Assembly (NCBI GenBank): GCA_001724355.1
Contig: MEEF01000002.1
Location: forward strand, 19,418 to 83,417
Length of the DNA stretch: 64,000 nucleotides
Reading direction: 5' to 3'
From: Mesorhizobium sp. SCN 65-20
GTDB lineage: Bacteria > Pseudomonadota > Alphaproteobacteria > Rhizobiales > Rhizobiaceae
Shown here in pieces: positions 52,488 to 62,426 of the stretch; positions within the stretch are counted from its first letter, which is position 1, and the number at the start of each line of letters is the position of its first letter. The notes beneath the pieces are model-generated. The model searched no databases. It saw nothing but the letters and a program-made list of their open reading frames with translations, and had not been told where the DNA came from. A program made the position numbers and the translations under genes.

Positions 52488-52515
52488 TAGCGTCTGGCTC
52501 TTGAGCTAGTTGATG

Positions 52516-52552
52516 AGGGGCCCGCAATTTTCGGATTGCGGGCCCTTCTGCA
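52516..52552 (+). terminator. Rho-independent terminator after porin
   Basis: GGGCCCGCAA-N8-TTGCGGGCCC-TTCTGCATTT. Confidence 0.75.
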
Positions 52553-52928
52553 TTTCCGCAGGTCCACGCTGGTACCGAGCGGCCAATTGCTGGCAGCCCA
52601 CTGTCCCTCCCGGTTCGGTTTGGGTCGGCGGCGCGTGGGCGGCCGGTGCATCATGGGCGGGTGTTGCCTGAGTGCACCGGCCTGAGCGGACATCGGCTAC
52701 CCGTGCCCACCTGCCGCCATCATGCCACGGGCCGGATTTTGGGAACTGCTATCCGGCTACCTCAAATGTGCGCCAGCGCCTACCAATTCGGAAGGTGGAT
52801 GGACTCGCCATCCGCACGAGTGTTGGTCGATGCCGGGTCGGAATGCTCGGCGGCAAAGTCGCGCCCGCCACCAGTTGCGCACGGCAGCCGGATGCTCAGA
52901 AGCCAAAATATCTCAGATGAATTTCCAC

Positions 52929-53004
<76 letters not shown>

Positions 53005-53259
53005 GTCCAGTGGATGGCGCATTTATTGGCTGCACGCCGTTCCTGTCAAGCGACGGTTTCGGATTTGGCCGGGCTCGCATTCGGGCTGGGATGTCCTGCG
53101 TCGGCATGGCGGGAGAAGGAGCGCTCAACGGCTGTCGCCGCAGCCAATGGGCGATGGTCCCGGGCCTCCGCGTGCCGACCGTCCCGCGTGTTCACTCTAG
53201 CCGGGACTTGCCGCTCAAGCGTGCAGTGTCTAAATGTCGGCAATTCATTGGAGAACGGC

Positions 53260-53550
53260 ATGCTCGCCCTCATTCAGACGATCGTCCTGGCCCTCGACCT
53301 CTACTGGTGGATCATCATCGCCTCGGCGATCTTCTCGTGGCTCTATGCCTTCAACGTGGTCAACCCGCGCAACCAGTTCGTCGGCACCATCGGCAACATG
53401 CTGTTCCGCCTGACCGAGCCGGCGCTCAGGCCGATCCGGCGCTTCATGCCTGATCTCGGCGGCATCGACATCTCGCCGATCATCCTGCTTCTGGCGCTGT
53501 TCTTCATCAGGCAGTTCATCCTGACCACCATCGCGCCGCTGGTCATCTGA
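53260..53550 (+). CDS. YggT family membrane protein
   Basis: [24 protein letters not shown]...[30 protein letters not shown]. Confidence 0.94.
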   Translation: MLALIQTIVLALDLYWWIIIASAIFSWLYAFNVVNPRNQFVGTIGNMLFRLTEPALRPIRRFMPDLGGIDISPIILLLALFFIRQFILTTIAPLVI

Positions 53551-53557
53551 TCCAGGC

Positions 53558-53872
53558 GTGCAGGACTTCTTTCGCGAGCGCGGCGACGGCATCGATCTGT
53601 TCGTCAGGCTGACGCCGAAGTCGGCGAAGGATGCAATCGGCGGTGTCGAAACGTCGGCGGACGGCCGCAGCCATCTCGCCGTCCGCGTCCGCGCAGTTCC
53701 CGAGAAGGGCGAGGCGAACGCGGCGCTGGAAAAGCTGCTCGCCAAGGCACTCGGCGTTCCCAAAAATTCCGTGTCGGTGGTCGCGGGCGGCACGTCTCGT
53801 CTCAAGACCGTGCACGTTTCGGGCGATCCGGCGGCGCTGGCCAAGTCGATGGCGGCGTTCGCCCGGGATTGA
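53558..53872 (+). CDS. DUF167 (YggU) family protein
   Basis: LFVRLTPKSAKDAIGG...VRVRAVPEKGEANAALEKLLAKALGVPKNSVSVVAGGTSRLKTV. Confidence 0.93.
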   Translation: MQDFFRERGDGIDLFVRLTPKSAKDAIGGVETSADGRSHLAVRVRAVPEKGEANAALEKLLAKALGVPKNSVSVVAGGTSRLKTVHVSGDPAALAKSMAAFARD

Positions 53873-54004
53873 CCCGCCGCTGCGCAAGGCGTGCCGTCGC
53901 TGGGCCTGCATCGACATCCAGGGGAATTGCTTCAAGGCTGGCTCTCGGAATACCTGGAACAAACCAGCCGCCACCGCCGTTTTTGGTCGCAAAGGAAAAT
54001 TGCC

Positions 54005-54436
54005 ATGCAGAACGCTGTTGCGCAGCAAGTCCGGACCGGAAGCTGTCTTTGCCGCGGCGTGAGGTTTCGCGTGAAAGGCGATCCGCTCCGGGTGGGCATC
54101 TGCCACTGCGCCGACTGCAGGAAAAGCAGCGGCGCGCCATTTTCGGCCTATGCCGTCTGGCCCGAGGAGGCCTTCGAACAGCAGACCGGCTATACCAGCA
54201 CCTATGCCAACCGGAGCTTCTGCACGACTTGCGGCGGCCGCGTCGCGTGGATCAGCGATGGTGAGGCCGAAGTGCCGTTGGGCAGCCTGGACGAAGTCCC
54301 GACCGGCCTTACCCCGGGGTATGAGCTCTGGGTCAAGAGGCGCGAGCAGTGGCTGAGTCCGTTGCCGGAGGCCGACCAGTTCGATCAGGACCGGCACGAG
54401 CTCGAACCGATCGCAGTCGCCGCAGTTCCTGAATAG
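54005..54436 (+). CDS. GFA (glutathione-dependent formaldehyde-activating)-like protein
   Basis: GSCLCRGVRFRV...CHCADCRKSSGAPFSAYAVWP...SFCTTCGGRV. Confidence 0.9.
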   Translation: MQNAVAQQVRTGSCLCRGVRFRVKGDPLRVGICHCADCRKSSGAPFSAYAVWPEEAFEQQTGYTSTYANRSFCTTCGGRVAWISDGEAEVPLGSLDEVPTGLTPGYELWVKRREQWLSPLPEADQFDQDRHELEPIAVAAVPE

Positions 54437-54492
54437 CTATGCCTCGCTGTGCGTCGCTGCCCAGAGCCTGACCTATCATGGGCCGAAGCCGC

Positions 54493-54530
54493 AAAAAAAG
54501 GGCGCGGCCAGCATAGCCGACCGCGCCCTC
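54493..54530 (-). terminator. Rho-independent terminator for ppa
   Basis: Minus strand AGGGCGCGG...CCGCGCCCT followed by T7. Confidence 0.85.
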
Positions 54531-54564
54531 GATTTCGTTGTTCGCTACCGGCTCGGGCCGGAGC

Positions 54565-55101
54565 TCAGGCTTTCTGCTGCTTGGCGCGCTCGATGGCCTC
54601 GACGATCATCTTCTTGGCGTAGTCGGCGTCGTGCCAGCCGCCGATCTTGACCCACTTGCCGGGCTCGAGGTCCTTGTAGTGCTCGAAGAAGTGCTCGATC
54701 TGCTGCAGGGTGATCACGGGCAGGTCGATGTGGTTGAAGACGTTCTCGTAGCGGCGGGTCAGCTTGGGCGAGGGCACGGCGATGACCTTCTCGTCCTGGC
54801 CGGCATTGTCTTCCATGACCAGCACGCCGATAGGGCGCACGTTGATGACGCAGCCGGGGACGAGCTGGCGCGTGTTGCAGACCAGCACATCGATCGGGTC
54901 GCCGTCGCCGGAGAGCGTGTGCGGAACGAAGCCGTAGTTACCCGGATAGTGCATCGGGGTGTAGAGGAAGCGGTCGACCACCAGCGTGCCGGCTTCCTTG
55001 TCCATCTCGTACTTGATCGGCTGTCCGCCGACCGGCACCTCGATGATCACGTTGACGTCTTCGGGTGGATTCTTGCCGATCGCAATGGCATCGATGCGCA
55101 T
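54565..55101 (-). CDS. ppa: Inorganic pyrophosphatase
   Basis: [57 protein letters not shown]. Confidence 0.98.
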   Translation of the reverse strand: MRIDAIAIGKNPPEDVNVIIEVPVGGQPIKYEMDKEAGTLVVDRFLYTPMHYPGNYGFVPHTLSGDGDPIDVLVCNTRQLVPGCVINVRPIGVLVMEDNAGQDEKVIAVPSPKLTRRYENVFNHIDLPVITLQQIEHFFEHYKDLEPGKWVKIGGWHDADYAKKMIVEAIERAKQQKA

Positions 55102-55199
55102 GGGTGAGCTCCAGATTTAAGGTGCCCCCCGATAGCCGCGTTGCAGCGCGTGTGCAATGCAATATTGATTGCGACGAAAGACGAGCGTGAACGCCGGGA

Positions 55200-55706
55200 T
55201 CACTCCCAGACGAAAGCGACCTTCCTGAGCGCCTTCTGGTCGAACACCTCGACGCCTTCGGCGATGTCGCGGCCGCCGGCACCCGAATAGAAGGCAAGCG
55301 CGTTCTCGTTTTCCTCGAGCGCCCAGACCACCATGCCCTTGAGACCGTGATCGGCAAGACGCTGGCGCGCAGCGGAGAACAGGCGCGTGCCGAGGCCGAT
55401 GCCCTGGCATTCGGGGCGCAGGTAGAGTTCGTAGATTTCGCCCTGCTGCTTGAGTTCGCGGGCCCGGTTGCGGCCCAGCGTCGCGTAGCCGGCGATCATG
55501 CCGCCGATTTCGATGACGAGCACGGTGGCGGCGCGGCGGATGGCGTTGGCCCACCATTCGCCGCCGCGACGATTGATCATCGCGGTCAGCGCGCGATGCG
55601 GGATGATGCCGGCATATGCGCCGCGCCAAGCCTCGTGATGGACCTCGGCGATGGCGTCGGCATCGCGAATCTCGGCTTTCCTGATATCGATCGTCAGCGT
55701 GTTCAT
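55200..55706 (-). CDS. GNAT family N-acetyltransferase
   Basis: EIYELYLRPECQGIGLGTRLFSAARQRL acetyl-CoA loop. Confidence 0.9.
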   Translation of the reverse strand: MNTLTIDIRKAEIRDADAIAEVHHEAWRGAYAGIIPHRALTAMINRRGGEWWANAIRRAATVLVIEIGGMIAGYATLGRNRARELKQQGEIYELYLRPECQGIGLGTRLFSAARQRLADHGLKGMVVWALEENENALAFYSGAGGRDIAEGVEVFDQKALRKVAFVWE

Positions 55707-55796
55707 GGTTTCTTAACCATAGACCGCGTTTCGGGCGTTGCAAAGAGTCCGCCGTCGGGCGGAGCGGGCTTTCACACAATCGGGAACGATGTGTGT

Positions 55797-56435
55797 TCAG
55801 ATCTCCACGAGGTGGTCGTCGAGCTCGTTGGCGTCGCCCGCGCCGAGCGGAAAATGCGTGGCGAGCAGGTTGCCGGAGGCAGCGACGGCAGAGACGAAAC
55901 CGTCTGCCAGGCGGTTGTCGCGCGCATGTCCGATCAGGTCGGCGACGATGCCGTCCCACTCGGCTTGGCCTACCTTGGCGTTGATGCCGGCGTCGGCGAC
56001 GACTTCGGCGTATCGCTCGGCGAGCGAGACGAAGATGAGCACGCCAGTGCGCGCGCTCGTCAGGTGCACGTTGCGCGCATAGAACTGCCTGAGCGCATTG
56101 GCGTGTGCTGCGCGCCACAGCAGCGCGCTGGGCACGAGCCAGAGGCGCAGGCCGGGAAGCCACCAAAGGAGAGCGCAGGCGGCCGCTACGGCGAGGATCT
56201 GTACGATTACGAAATACGGCAGCCGGACCGCCACCCACCAGTATTCAAGCGCAAAGGCGGCGGCGAGGCTGACAACGAGAATTCCGAGCGTAGCAGCCAG
56301 GGCGGAGGCAGAGAAATAGCCGTCGCTGCGGTGGGCGACCACGCAATAGATCTCGCCGGCCGTCCGGGATTCGGCGTCGCGGATCGCTGCTGCGATGCGC
56401 TCGTGGTCGCCTGGTTCGAGAGTGGGTTGCGTCAT
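55797..56435 (-). CDS. TPM domain protein (second copy)
   Basis: IAAAIRDAESRTAGEIYCVVAHRSD...LIFVSLAERYAEVVADAGI; start at MTQPTLEPGDHE. Confidence 0.85.
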   Translation of the reverse strand: MTQPTLEPGDHERIAAAIRDAESRTAGEIYCVVAHRSDGYFSASALAATLGILVVSLAAAFALEYWWVAVRLPYFVIVQILAVAAACALLWWLPGLRLWLVPSALLWRAAHANALRQFYARNVHLTSARTGVLIFVSLAERYAEVVADAGINAKVGQAEWDGIVADLIGHARDNRLADGFVSAVAASGNLLATHFPLGAGDANELDDHLVEI

Positions 56436-56442
56436 GTCGTAC

Positions 56443-57261
56443 CTACCAGCTTCCCGACGAGCCGCCGCCGCCCGACGAACCACCGCCGCCGGAGAAGCCT
56501 CCGCCCCCCGACGACCACCCGCCGCCCCCGCCCGACCAGCCACCGCCGCCGCTGGTCCAGCCGCCGCGCGACGAGCCACCGGAGCGCTGGTTGTAGTTGA
56601 AGGTCATGCCCAGCCATTCGTAGCGGCCGGGGCCGAGCCTGCGGCCGTACATGCGCGGCAGCACCGCCATCGCCATGCCGCCGAAGAACAGCGTGGCCCA
56701 CAGCGCGATGAAGGCGAAGAAGATGATGTCGTCTTCGCTCCAGCCGGAGAGGCCGGTCTGATCGTTGCGCTTCGCCCGGGCTTCCAGTTCGGCGCCGTCG
56801 CCCTCGATGACCATCGCGATGTCGTCGACCGCCTTGGAGATGCCGCCCGAGAAGTCTCCGGCGCGGAATGCCGGGACCATCGTGTTTTCGATGATGAGCT
56901 TGGTGTGCAGGTCGGTGAGCGAACCTTCGAGGCCGTAGCCGACTTCGATGCGCATGCGCCTGTCGTTGGGCGCAACGACCAGCAGCACCCCGTTGTCTTC
57001 ACCCGCCTGGCCGAGCTTCCAGGCGCGGAACAGGCGATTGGCGTAGGGCTCGATCTCCTCGCCGTCGAGGCTGGGCACGGTGGCGACGACGATCTGGTCG
57101 GACGATTTCTTCTCGAAGGCCTCGAGCTTGGCGACCAGTTCAGCCTCAGTCGCGGGGTCGATGATGCCGGCATCATCGACGACGCGGCCAGTAAGCGCGG
57201 GGAGTTCTGCCGCGAGGGCGGCGAAGGGAATTAACAGGAAGCAGAGTGCTGCAATGACCAC
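56443..57261 (-). CDS. TPM domain (YgcG-like) protein with Gly/Ser-rich C-terminus
   Basis: LTGRVVDDAGIIDPATEAELVAKLEAFEKKSSDQIVVATVPSLDGEEIEPYANRLFRAWKLGQAGEDNGVLLVV; C-terminal SGGGGSSGSW; start uncertain. Confidence 0.88.
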   Translation of the reverse strand: MVIAALCFLLIPFAALAAELPALTGRVVDDAGIIDPATEAELVAKLEAFEKKSSDQIVVATVPSLDGEEIEPYANRLFRAWKLGQAGEDNGVLLVVAPNDRRMRIEVGYGLEGSLTDLHTKLIIENTMVPAFRAGDFSGGISKAVDDIAMVIEGDGAELEARAKRNDQTGLSGWSEDDIIFFAFIALWATLFFGGMAMAVLPRMYGRRLGPGRYEWLGMTFNYNQRSGGSSRGGWTSGGGGWSGGGGGWSSGGGGFSGGGGSSGGGGSSGSW

Positions 57262-57284
57262 ATTGAGGCTGAAGTGCTTGAGCG

Positions 57285-57438
57285 CCCCCCTCTGGCCTGC
57301 CGGCCATCTCCCCCTCAAGGGCGGAGATTGGCGGTGTCGACCACTGCGCTCACCATCTATCTGTCCCGGCTGGCCGAGGCGTTGCGGCAGGCTGATCTCC
57401 CCCATTGAGGGGGAGATGGCCGGCAGGCCAGAGGGGGG
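57285..57438. repeat. REP-like inverted repeat, 33-bp perfect arms
   Basis: CCCCCCTCTGGCCTGCCGGCCATCTCCCCCTCA (57285-57317) is the exact reverse complement of 57406-57438. Confidence 0.9.
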
Positions 57439-57488
57439 TGTCCAGGCGCCCGCGCTCAAGGTCATTTCCTACCGCAGGTCTGCCGTCC

Positions 57489-58118
57489 TCAACCGCCTTG
57501 CTTGGTGCCGAAATCGACCTTGGGCGCCTCGAGCTTGTCCTCGGCGACAGTGAAGTTCTGGAACGGCTGGTTGCGGAACCAGAAGGTGTTCCAGAGCATG
57601 GCGGGGAAGGTCTTCAGCGAGGTGTTGTAGACGCGGACGGTCTCGATGTAGTCGCGGCGGGCGACGGCGATGCGGTTCTCGGTGCCTTCGAGCTGGGCCT
57701 GCAGGGCCATGAAGTTCTGGTTGGCCTTGAGGTCGGGGTAGTTCTCGACCACGGCGAGCAGGCGCGAAAGCGCGCTGGTCAGTCCTGCCTGGTTGTCCTG
57801 GAATGCCTTGAAAGCGTTGGGATCGGTGAGCGTGTCGGGCGTGACGGTCACCTGGGTCGCCTTGGCGCGCGCCTCGACCACGCCCTCGAGCGTTTTCTCC
57901 TCATGCGCGGCATAGCCCCTAACAGTCTCGACCAGGTTGGGGATGAGATCGGCGCGGCGTTGGTACTGGTTGAGGACGTCGCTCCACGCCGCCTTCGCCT
58001 GCTCCTCCTGGGTCGGAATGGTGTTGTAGCCGCAAGCCGACAGCAGCGGCACTGCGAGCATCAGGAAGATGAAGGCCGGAGCGAGGCGGAAGGAGGGGAG
58101 TGCCCACGTAGCGCGCAT
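57489..58118 (-). CDS. lemA: LemA family protein
   Basis: AWSDVLNQYQRRADLIPNLVETVRGYAAHEEKTLEGVVEARAKA. Confidence 0.93.
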   Translation of the reverse strand: MRATWALPSFRLAPAFIFLMLAVPLLSACGYNTIPTQEEQAKAAWSDVLNQYQRRADLIPNLVETVRGYAAHEEKTLEGVVEARAKATQVTVTPDTLTDPNAFKAFQDNQAGLTSALSRLLAVVENYPDLKANQNFMALQAQLEGTENRIAVARRDYIETVRVYNTSLKTFPAMLWNTFWFRNQPFQNFTVAEDKLEAPKVDFGTKQGG

Positions 58119-58215
58119 CGGAATGTCCTCGACAAAGCAACGGATGGCAAAGCATTATCACAAACAGGCCCGGAGAAAACCGGGCGCACGGCAATGACGC
58201 CGGGAGACTTTAACG

Positions 58216-58467
58216 ATGGCGTCGCCCAGAGACAGCGATGGCGAAAAGGAATCGCGCCGCATCCTCGACCGCATAGCTCGGGAAAGCGAGGGCGGCGGCT
58301 ATGTCTCGCGCAAGGCCGGCGAGATGCGGGATCATCTGGGTGCTGCCGACGTCGACAAGACCGACCGCATCGAACATATCGGCACACGTATCGGCCGCAC
58401 TCTCGGCTTCGTCCTGACCATAGGGCTGATCCTGTGGCTGGTGAATTTCCTCGTTCGGGGCGGATGA
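58216..58467 (+). CDS. Small hypothetical membrane protein (83 aa)
   Basis: C-terminal TM segment GRTLGFVLTIGLILWLVNFLVRGG; abuts pdxY. Confidence 0.65.
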   Translation: MASPRDSDGEKESRRILDRIARESEGGGYVSRKAGEMRDHLGAADVDKTDRIEHIGTRIGRTLGFVLTIGLILWLVNFLVRGG

Positions 58468-58471
58468 CTTC

Positions 58472-59359
58472 ATGACAATCCAGGCAGAGGCAGGCGCGCC
58501 GCGCGCGGTCATCGTCGTGTCCAGCCATGTGGCGCGCGGCTCGGTCGGCAATCGCGCGGCTGTGTTCGCGCTGGAGACGCTCGGCCATCCGGTCTGGGCG
58601 GTGCCGACAGTCATCCTGCCCTGGCACCCCGGGCACGGCAGGGCGACGCGCATCGTGCCGCCGACCGAGCAGTTCTCGGCGCTGATGGCCGATCTCGAAA
58701 GGGCGCCGTGGCTCGGCGAGGTGACGGCGGTGCTGTCGGGTTATCTCGGCGAGCCAGGCCAGGTGGAGGCCGTCGCGTCGCTGGTCAAGGCGGTCAAGGC
58801 GCGAAACGACAAGGCGCTCTACATCTGCGATCCTGTCATCGGCGACAAGGGCGGGCTCTATGTCGCCGAGGCGCTGGCGGCGGGAATCCGCGACGGGCTG
58901 CTGCCGCTGGCCGACATCGCGACGCCCAATCGCTACGAGCTCGAATGGCTCGTCGGCGAGAAGCTCGACGATATGCGCTCCACCATGAGGGCGGCGCTTG
59001 GCGCCGGACCGGCGACGATGCTGGTCACGTCCGCTCCGGCGATGATGGCCGGCGGGACCGGCAACCTTCTGGTGACGCCCTCGCAGGCGATGCTGGCCGA
59101 GCATCGCACGGTCGAGAATCCGCCCAACGGCCTTGGCGACCTGAGTGCTGCGGTCTTTCTCGCGAGGCTGCTCGCCGGGCAGCCCATGGCCAAGGCGCTG
59201 CAGTCGACTACGGCTGCGGTCTACGAGATTCTCGCCCGTACCGCCAAGCGTGGCGGCGACGAGCTGCAGCTCGAAACAGATGCGCAGAGCCTGTCACACC
59301 CGATGGCCATGGTGGAGTTGCGCACCCTCATCCACCCGACAAGGAGCCGCAAGGCGTGA
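58472..59359 (+). CDS. pdxY: Pyridoxal kinase (PdxY-like)
   Basis: SSHVARGSVGNRAAVFALETLGHPVWAVPTVILPWHPGHG...ICDPVIGDKGGLYV...TPNRYELEWL. Confidence 0.92.
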   Translation: MTIQAEAGAPRAVIVVSSHVARGSVGNRAAVFALETLGHPVWAVPTVILPWHPGHGRATRIVPPTEQFSALMADLERAPWLGEVTAVLSGYLGEPGQVEAVASLVKAVKARNDKALYICDPVIGDKGGLYVAEALAAGIRDGLLPLADIATPNRYELEWLVGEKLDDMRSTMRAALGAGPATMLVTSAPAMMAGGTGNLLVTPSQAMLAEHRTVENPPNGLGDLSAAVFLARLLAGQPMAKALQSTTAAVYEILARTAKRGGDELQLETDAQSLSHPMAMVELRTLIHPTRSRKA

Positions 59360-60114
59360 CGGTTGCCGGCGTCGACGGCTGCAAGGCCGGCTGGATCGCG
59401 GTGATCCGGTCCGACGCCGAGGCGGAGCCGGATGCCAGGGTGTTTTCGAGCTTCGCAACCCTGCTCGCCGCCGTGCCGGAGGATGCGACGGTGGCGGTCG
59501 ACATGCCGATCGGCCTGCCCGACTTCTCAGGGAGAGGCGGGCGTGGGCCGGAGGCCCTGGTGCGTCCGCTGCTGGGCGAGCGGCAGTCGAGCGTCTTCTC
59601 CATCCCCTCGCGCGCGGCGGTGCACGCTGAGACGGGAGACTTCACCGACGTCGAGGCCTGGTATGCTGCTCACCGCAGGGCGAGCGACGTCGCCTTCCGC
59701 ACCTCGGAGCCGCCGCGCGGCGTTTCGATCCAGGCATTCGGCATCTTCGCGAAGATCCGCGAGATCGACGTGCTGATGATCGCGCGGTCCGAACTGCGCG
59801 AGCGGGTGATCGAATCGCATCCGGAGGTGGCGTTCTGGCGGCTGAACGGCGGCCGCGCGATGAGCCTTCCCAAGAAGATCAAAGGCAAGGTCAATCTTGC
59901 GGGAATGGAGGAACGGAGGGCACTGCTCGCCTTAAATGGCCATCGCCGGGACTTCCTCGACCAGCCTCCGCCGCGCGGAGCGGCAGCCGACGACTTTCTC
60001 GATGCCTGCGCGATGATGCTGGTCGCCGAGCGCCACCGGCGCGGCGAGACCGTGAGCTATCCGTCGCCTCCGGGCCGTGATGCCTACGGCATTCCGGTTG
60101 CGATCCGGGTCTGA
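59356..60114 (+). CDS. DUF429 domain protein (predicted RNase-H-like nuclease)
   Basis: VAGVDGCKAGWIAVI...VAVDMPIGLPD...ESHPEVAFWRLNGG; GTGA overlap with pdxY stop. Confidence 0.85.
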   Translation: MTVAGVDGCKAGWIAVIRSDAEAEPDARVFSSFATLLAAVPEDATVAVDMPIGLPDFSGRGGRGPEALVRPLLGERQSSVFSIPSRAAVHAETGDFTDVEAWYAAHRRASDVAFRTSEPPRGVSIQAFGIFAKIREIDVLMIARSELRERVIESHPEVAFWRLNGGRAMSLPKKIKGKVNLAGMEERRALLALNGHRRDFLDQPPPRGAAADDFLDACAMMLVAERHRRGETVSYPSPPGRDAYGIPVAIRV

Positions 60115-60143
60115 TACTCTGGGTTGAACGGAGGAGGCCGGCG

Positions 60144-60557
60144 ATGAAGGCCTTGCTGAGGGTTGTTGCCACCGCCGCCCTTCTTCTGGCGGCCGTTCAT
60201 GCGTTCGCCCAGGAAACCGACATCATCGACCGCTGGTACCAGGCCTTGCTGAAGGCCGACAGGGCGGCGCTCGCCGAGTTGCTCGCCGACGACGCCACGA
60301 TCCGTCTCGAGGACATCAGCGTGACCCAGACCAAGGCCGAGTTTATCGCATCGATGGACGAGTGGGAGGCGGCCGTCAGCGGAGCCACCATCCGGCACAC
60401 GGTGGAAAGCACGGTCGGGGACACGACGACCGTGCTTGCCTGTTACGACTTCCCGACCAGCAAGATGCTGATGCGCGAGACGTTCACGACCAGGGACGGG
60501 CGCATCGTCGCGAATACCCAGGTCACGGTCGGCGACGGCGCATGCGGCAGTCCATAG
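60144..60557 (+). CDS. SnoaL/NTF2-like secreted protein
   Basis: Signal peptide; IIDRWYQALLKADRAALAELLADDATIRLED. Confidence 0.75.
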   Translation: MKALLRVVATAALLLAAVHAFAQETDIIDRWYQALLKADRAALAELLADDATIRLEDISVTQTKAEFIASMDEWEAAVSGATIRHTVESTVGDTTTVLACYDFPTSKMLMRETFTTRDGRIVANTQVTVGDGACGSP

Positions 60558-60571
60558 GGAGCAGGATCAGG

Positions 60572-61825
60572 TCAATTCGACCGCACCACCGGCAACGGTT
60601 CGGGCAGGCGCCTCCAGATCAGCCAGGACAGGATGGCGATCAGGCCCATGATCGGGATGACGGTGGCGAGTGCGGTCACCGGATCGCCGATCATCGCCGA
60701 GGCTGTACCGCCGACGAGGCCCGCGCCCATCTGGAAGAAGCCCATCATCGCCGAGGCTGCGCCGGCGTTTTTGGGGAAGGGGGCAAGCCCGGCCGTCATC
60801 ATTGCCGGGGTGACCATGGCGATGCCGAAGGCGTAGACGCCTACCGGGCCCATGACGAGCAGGAAGGTTGGCTCGTGCATCCTGAGCAGGACGGCCAGCA
60901 GGATCGAGCCAATCGCCACGAAGACGAGGCCGACGGGAACGAGACGCGCGGCGCCATGGTGCCGCATCAGCCGGCGGGTGGCGATCGCACCCGCCATGAA
61001 GCTCGCCGTCTGCATAAGCATGCCGATGCCGAACTGGGTCGGCGTCAGGCCGACGCGCTCCATCAGGATGAAGGCGAGCACCGTCGCCTGGGTGTAGATG
61101 GCGCCCGTCGTGCCGGCGATGACCAGGCAGCAGAGGATGAAATAGGGGCTGTGAAACAGCGAGCCATAGGACGTGACGAGCGCCCTTGGGCGGATCCGGC
61201 TCAGGTCGCGCGTCACCGTCTCGCGCAGGGCAAAGACCGTCACCAGCATGACGACGATGCCGAGCAGCACCATGACGATGAAGATGGCGTGCCAGCCGAA
61301 AAACTCCATGGTCAGGCCGCCGAGCGTCGGCGCGATCGCCGGCCCGAGCGCGAGCAGAATGCCGATCATGTTCATGATGCGGGCCGAGCGCTCGTGGGTG
61401 AACACGTCGCGGACGACCGCGCGCGACACCGACACGCCGACCGCGGCACCGACGCCCTGGAGGAAGCGCGCAACGACCAGCGTCTCGATGTTGGGGGCGA
61501 GCAGCGCCAGCACGCTGGCGGCAAGGTAGATCGCCATGAAGGCGAGGGTGATCGGCCTTCTGCCGAAACCGTCTGACAGCGGGCCGCAGACGAGCTGGGC
61601 AAAGGCGAAGCCGCCGAAATAGAGCGACAGCGTCATCTTGACCGCTGCCTCGGTGGTGCCGAAGGCCTGGACGATTTCCGGCATAGCCGGCGTGAAGAGG
61701 GCCAGCGAAATCGGGCCGATGGCGACAAGCAGGCCGCCGATCAGCGACACGCGCCGCTCGCTCATGATCGGTTCGGGAACTGCCTCGACGGGTTCGGCCG
61801 CTGTGATTTCCGAGCGCATGTTCAT
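60572..61825 (-). CDS. Bcr/CflA family MFS drug transporter
   Basis: FTPAMPEIVQAFGTTEAAVKMTLSLYFGGFAFAQLVCGPLSDGFGRRPITL. Confidence 0.93.
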   Translation of the reverse strand: MNMRSEITAAEPVEAVPEPIMSERRVSLIGGLLVAIGPISLALFTPAMPEIVQAFGTTEAAVKMTLSLYFGGFAFAQLVCGPLSDGFGRRPITLAFMAIYLAASVLALLAPNIETLVVARFLQGVGAAVGVSVSRAVVRDVFTHERSARIMNMIGILLALGPAIAPTLGGLTMEFFGWHAIFIVMVLLGIVVMLVTVFALRETVTRDLSRIRPRALVTSYGSLFHSPYFILCCLVIAGTTGAIYTQATVLAFILMERVGLTPTQFGIGMLMQTASFMAGAIATRRLMRHHGAARLVPVGLVFVAIGSILLAVLLRMHEPTFLLVMGPVGVYAFGIAMVTPAMMTAGLAPFPKNAGAASAMMGFFQMGAGLVGGTASAMIGDPVTALATVIPIMGLIAILSWLIWRRLPEPLPVVRSN

Positions 61826-62298
61826 GCGACCGCACTTTCGCCGGATTGCGCCTCGGTGCGGAGCGCAATCAGGTTCTGACGCGAAACCCTGAGCGCCGCA
61901 AGGACGCGTTGCCAGTCTTCCGGGTCGATGCCGCGCGCAGCGTCGCTACGGATGTCCGCGGCGATCGGCTCGATTTGGGCGACGACACTGGTGCCGCCTT
62001 CGGTCAGGCTCACGAGCTTTGCCCTGCGGTCGGACGGATCTGGCTGGCGCTCCACATATCCCTTGCCTTCGAGACGGTCGATGAGCCCGCTCAGCGTCAT
62101 CGCCTCGACGCCGAGACGCTCGGCGAGGGCCGTCTGGCGGATGGGGCCAGTGCGGCGAACGTTGAACAGGACGCGACCTTCGCCCGTCGTCAGCCCGAGG
62201 CCCGCCTCGGCGGTGCGGTGGTCCATCTCGGCGCGGATCATGCGCGCGATATCGTTGACGATGAAGCCGAAGGTCTCGGTCTCGCTGGAAGCGGCCAT
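61822..62298 (-). CDS. MarR family transcriptional regulator
   Basis: RQTALAERLGVEAMTLSGLIDRLEGKGYVERQPDPSDRRAKLVSLTEGG; ATGA overlap with MFS gene. Confidence 0.93.
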   Translation of the reverse strand: MAASSETETFGFIVNDIARMIRAEMDHRTAEAGLGLTTGEGRVLFNVRRTGPIRQTALAERLGVEAMTLSGLIDRLEGKGYVERQPDPSDRRAKLVSLTEGGTSVVAQIEPIAADIRSDAARGIDPEDWQRVLAALRVSRQNLIALRTEAQSGESAVA

Positions 62299-62426
62299 TA
62301 GTAAGTAATCCTTATTATATGGCTCACTTAGTATGACGACGGCCGCGAGTCAAGGCCGTTGCGCAGCCTCTGCCGGGGCCCTACATCGGGGCGGTCTGCA
62401 TCGAAGGCCAATCAAGGAAGCTGTTC

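Noticed and set aside
56443-56600. Gly/Ser codon repeat as a possible tandem repeat array
   Set aside because: It is the coding Gly/Ser-rich tail typical of YgcG-like TPM proteins, not a non-coding repeat.
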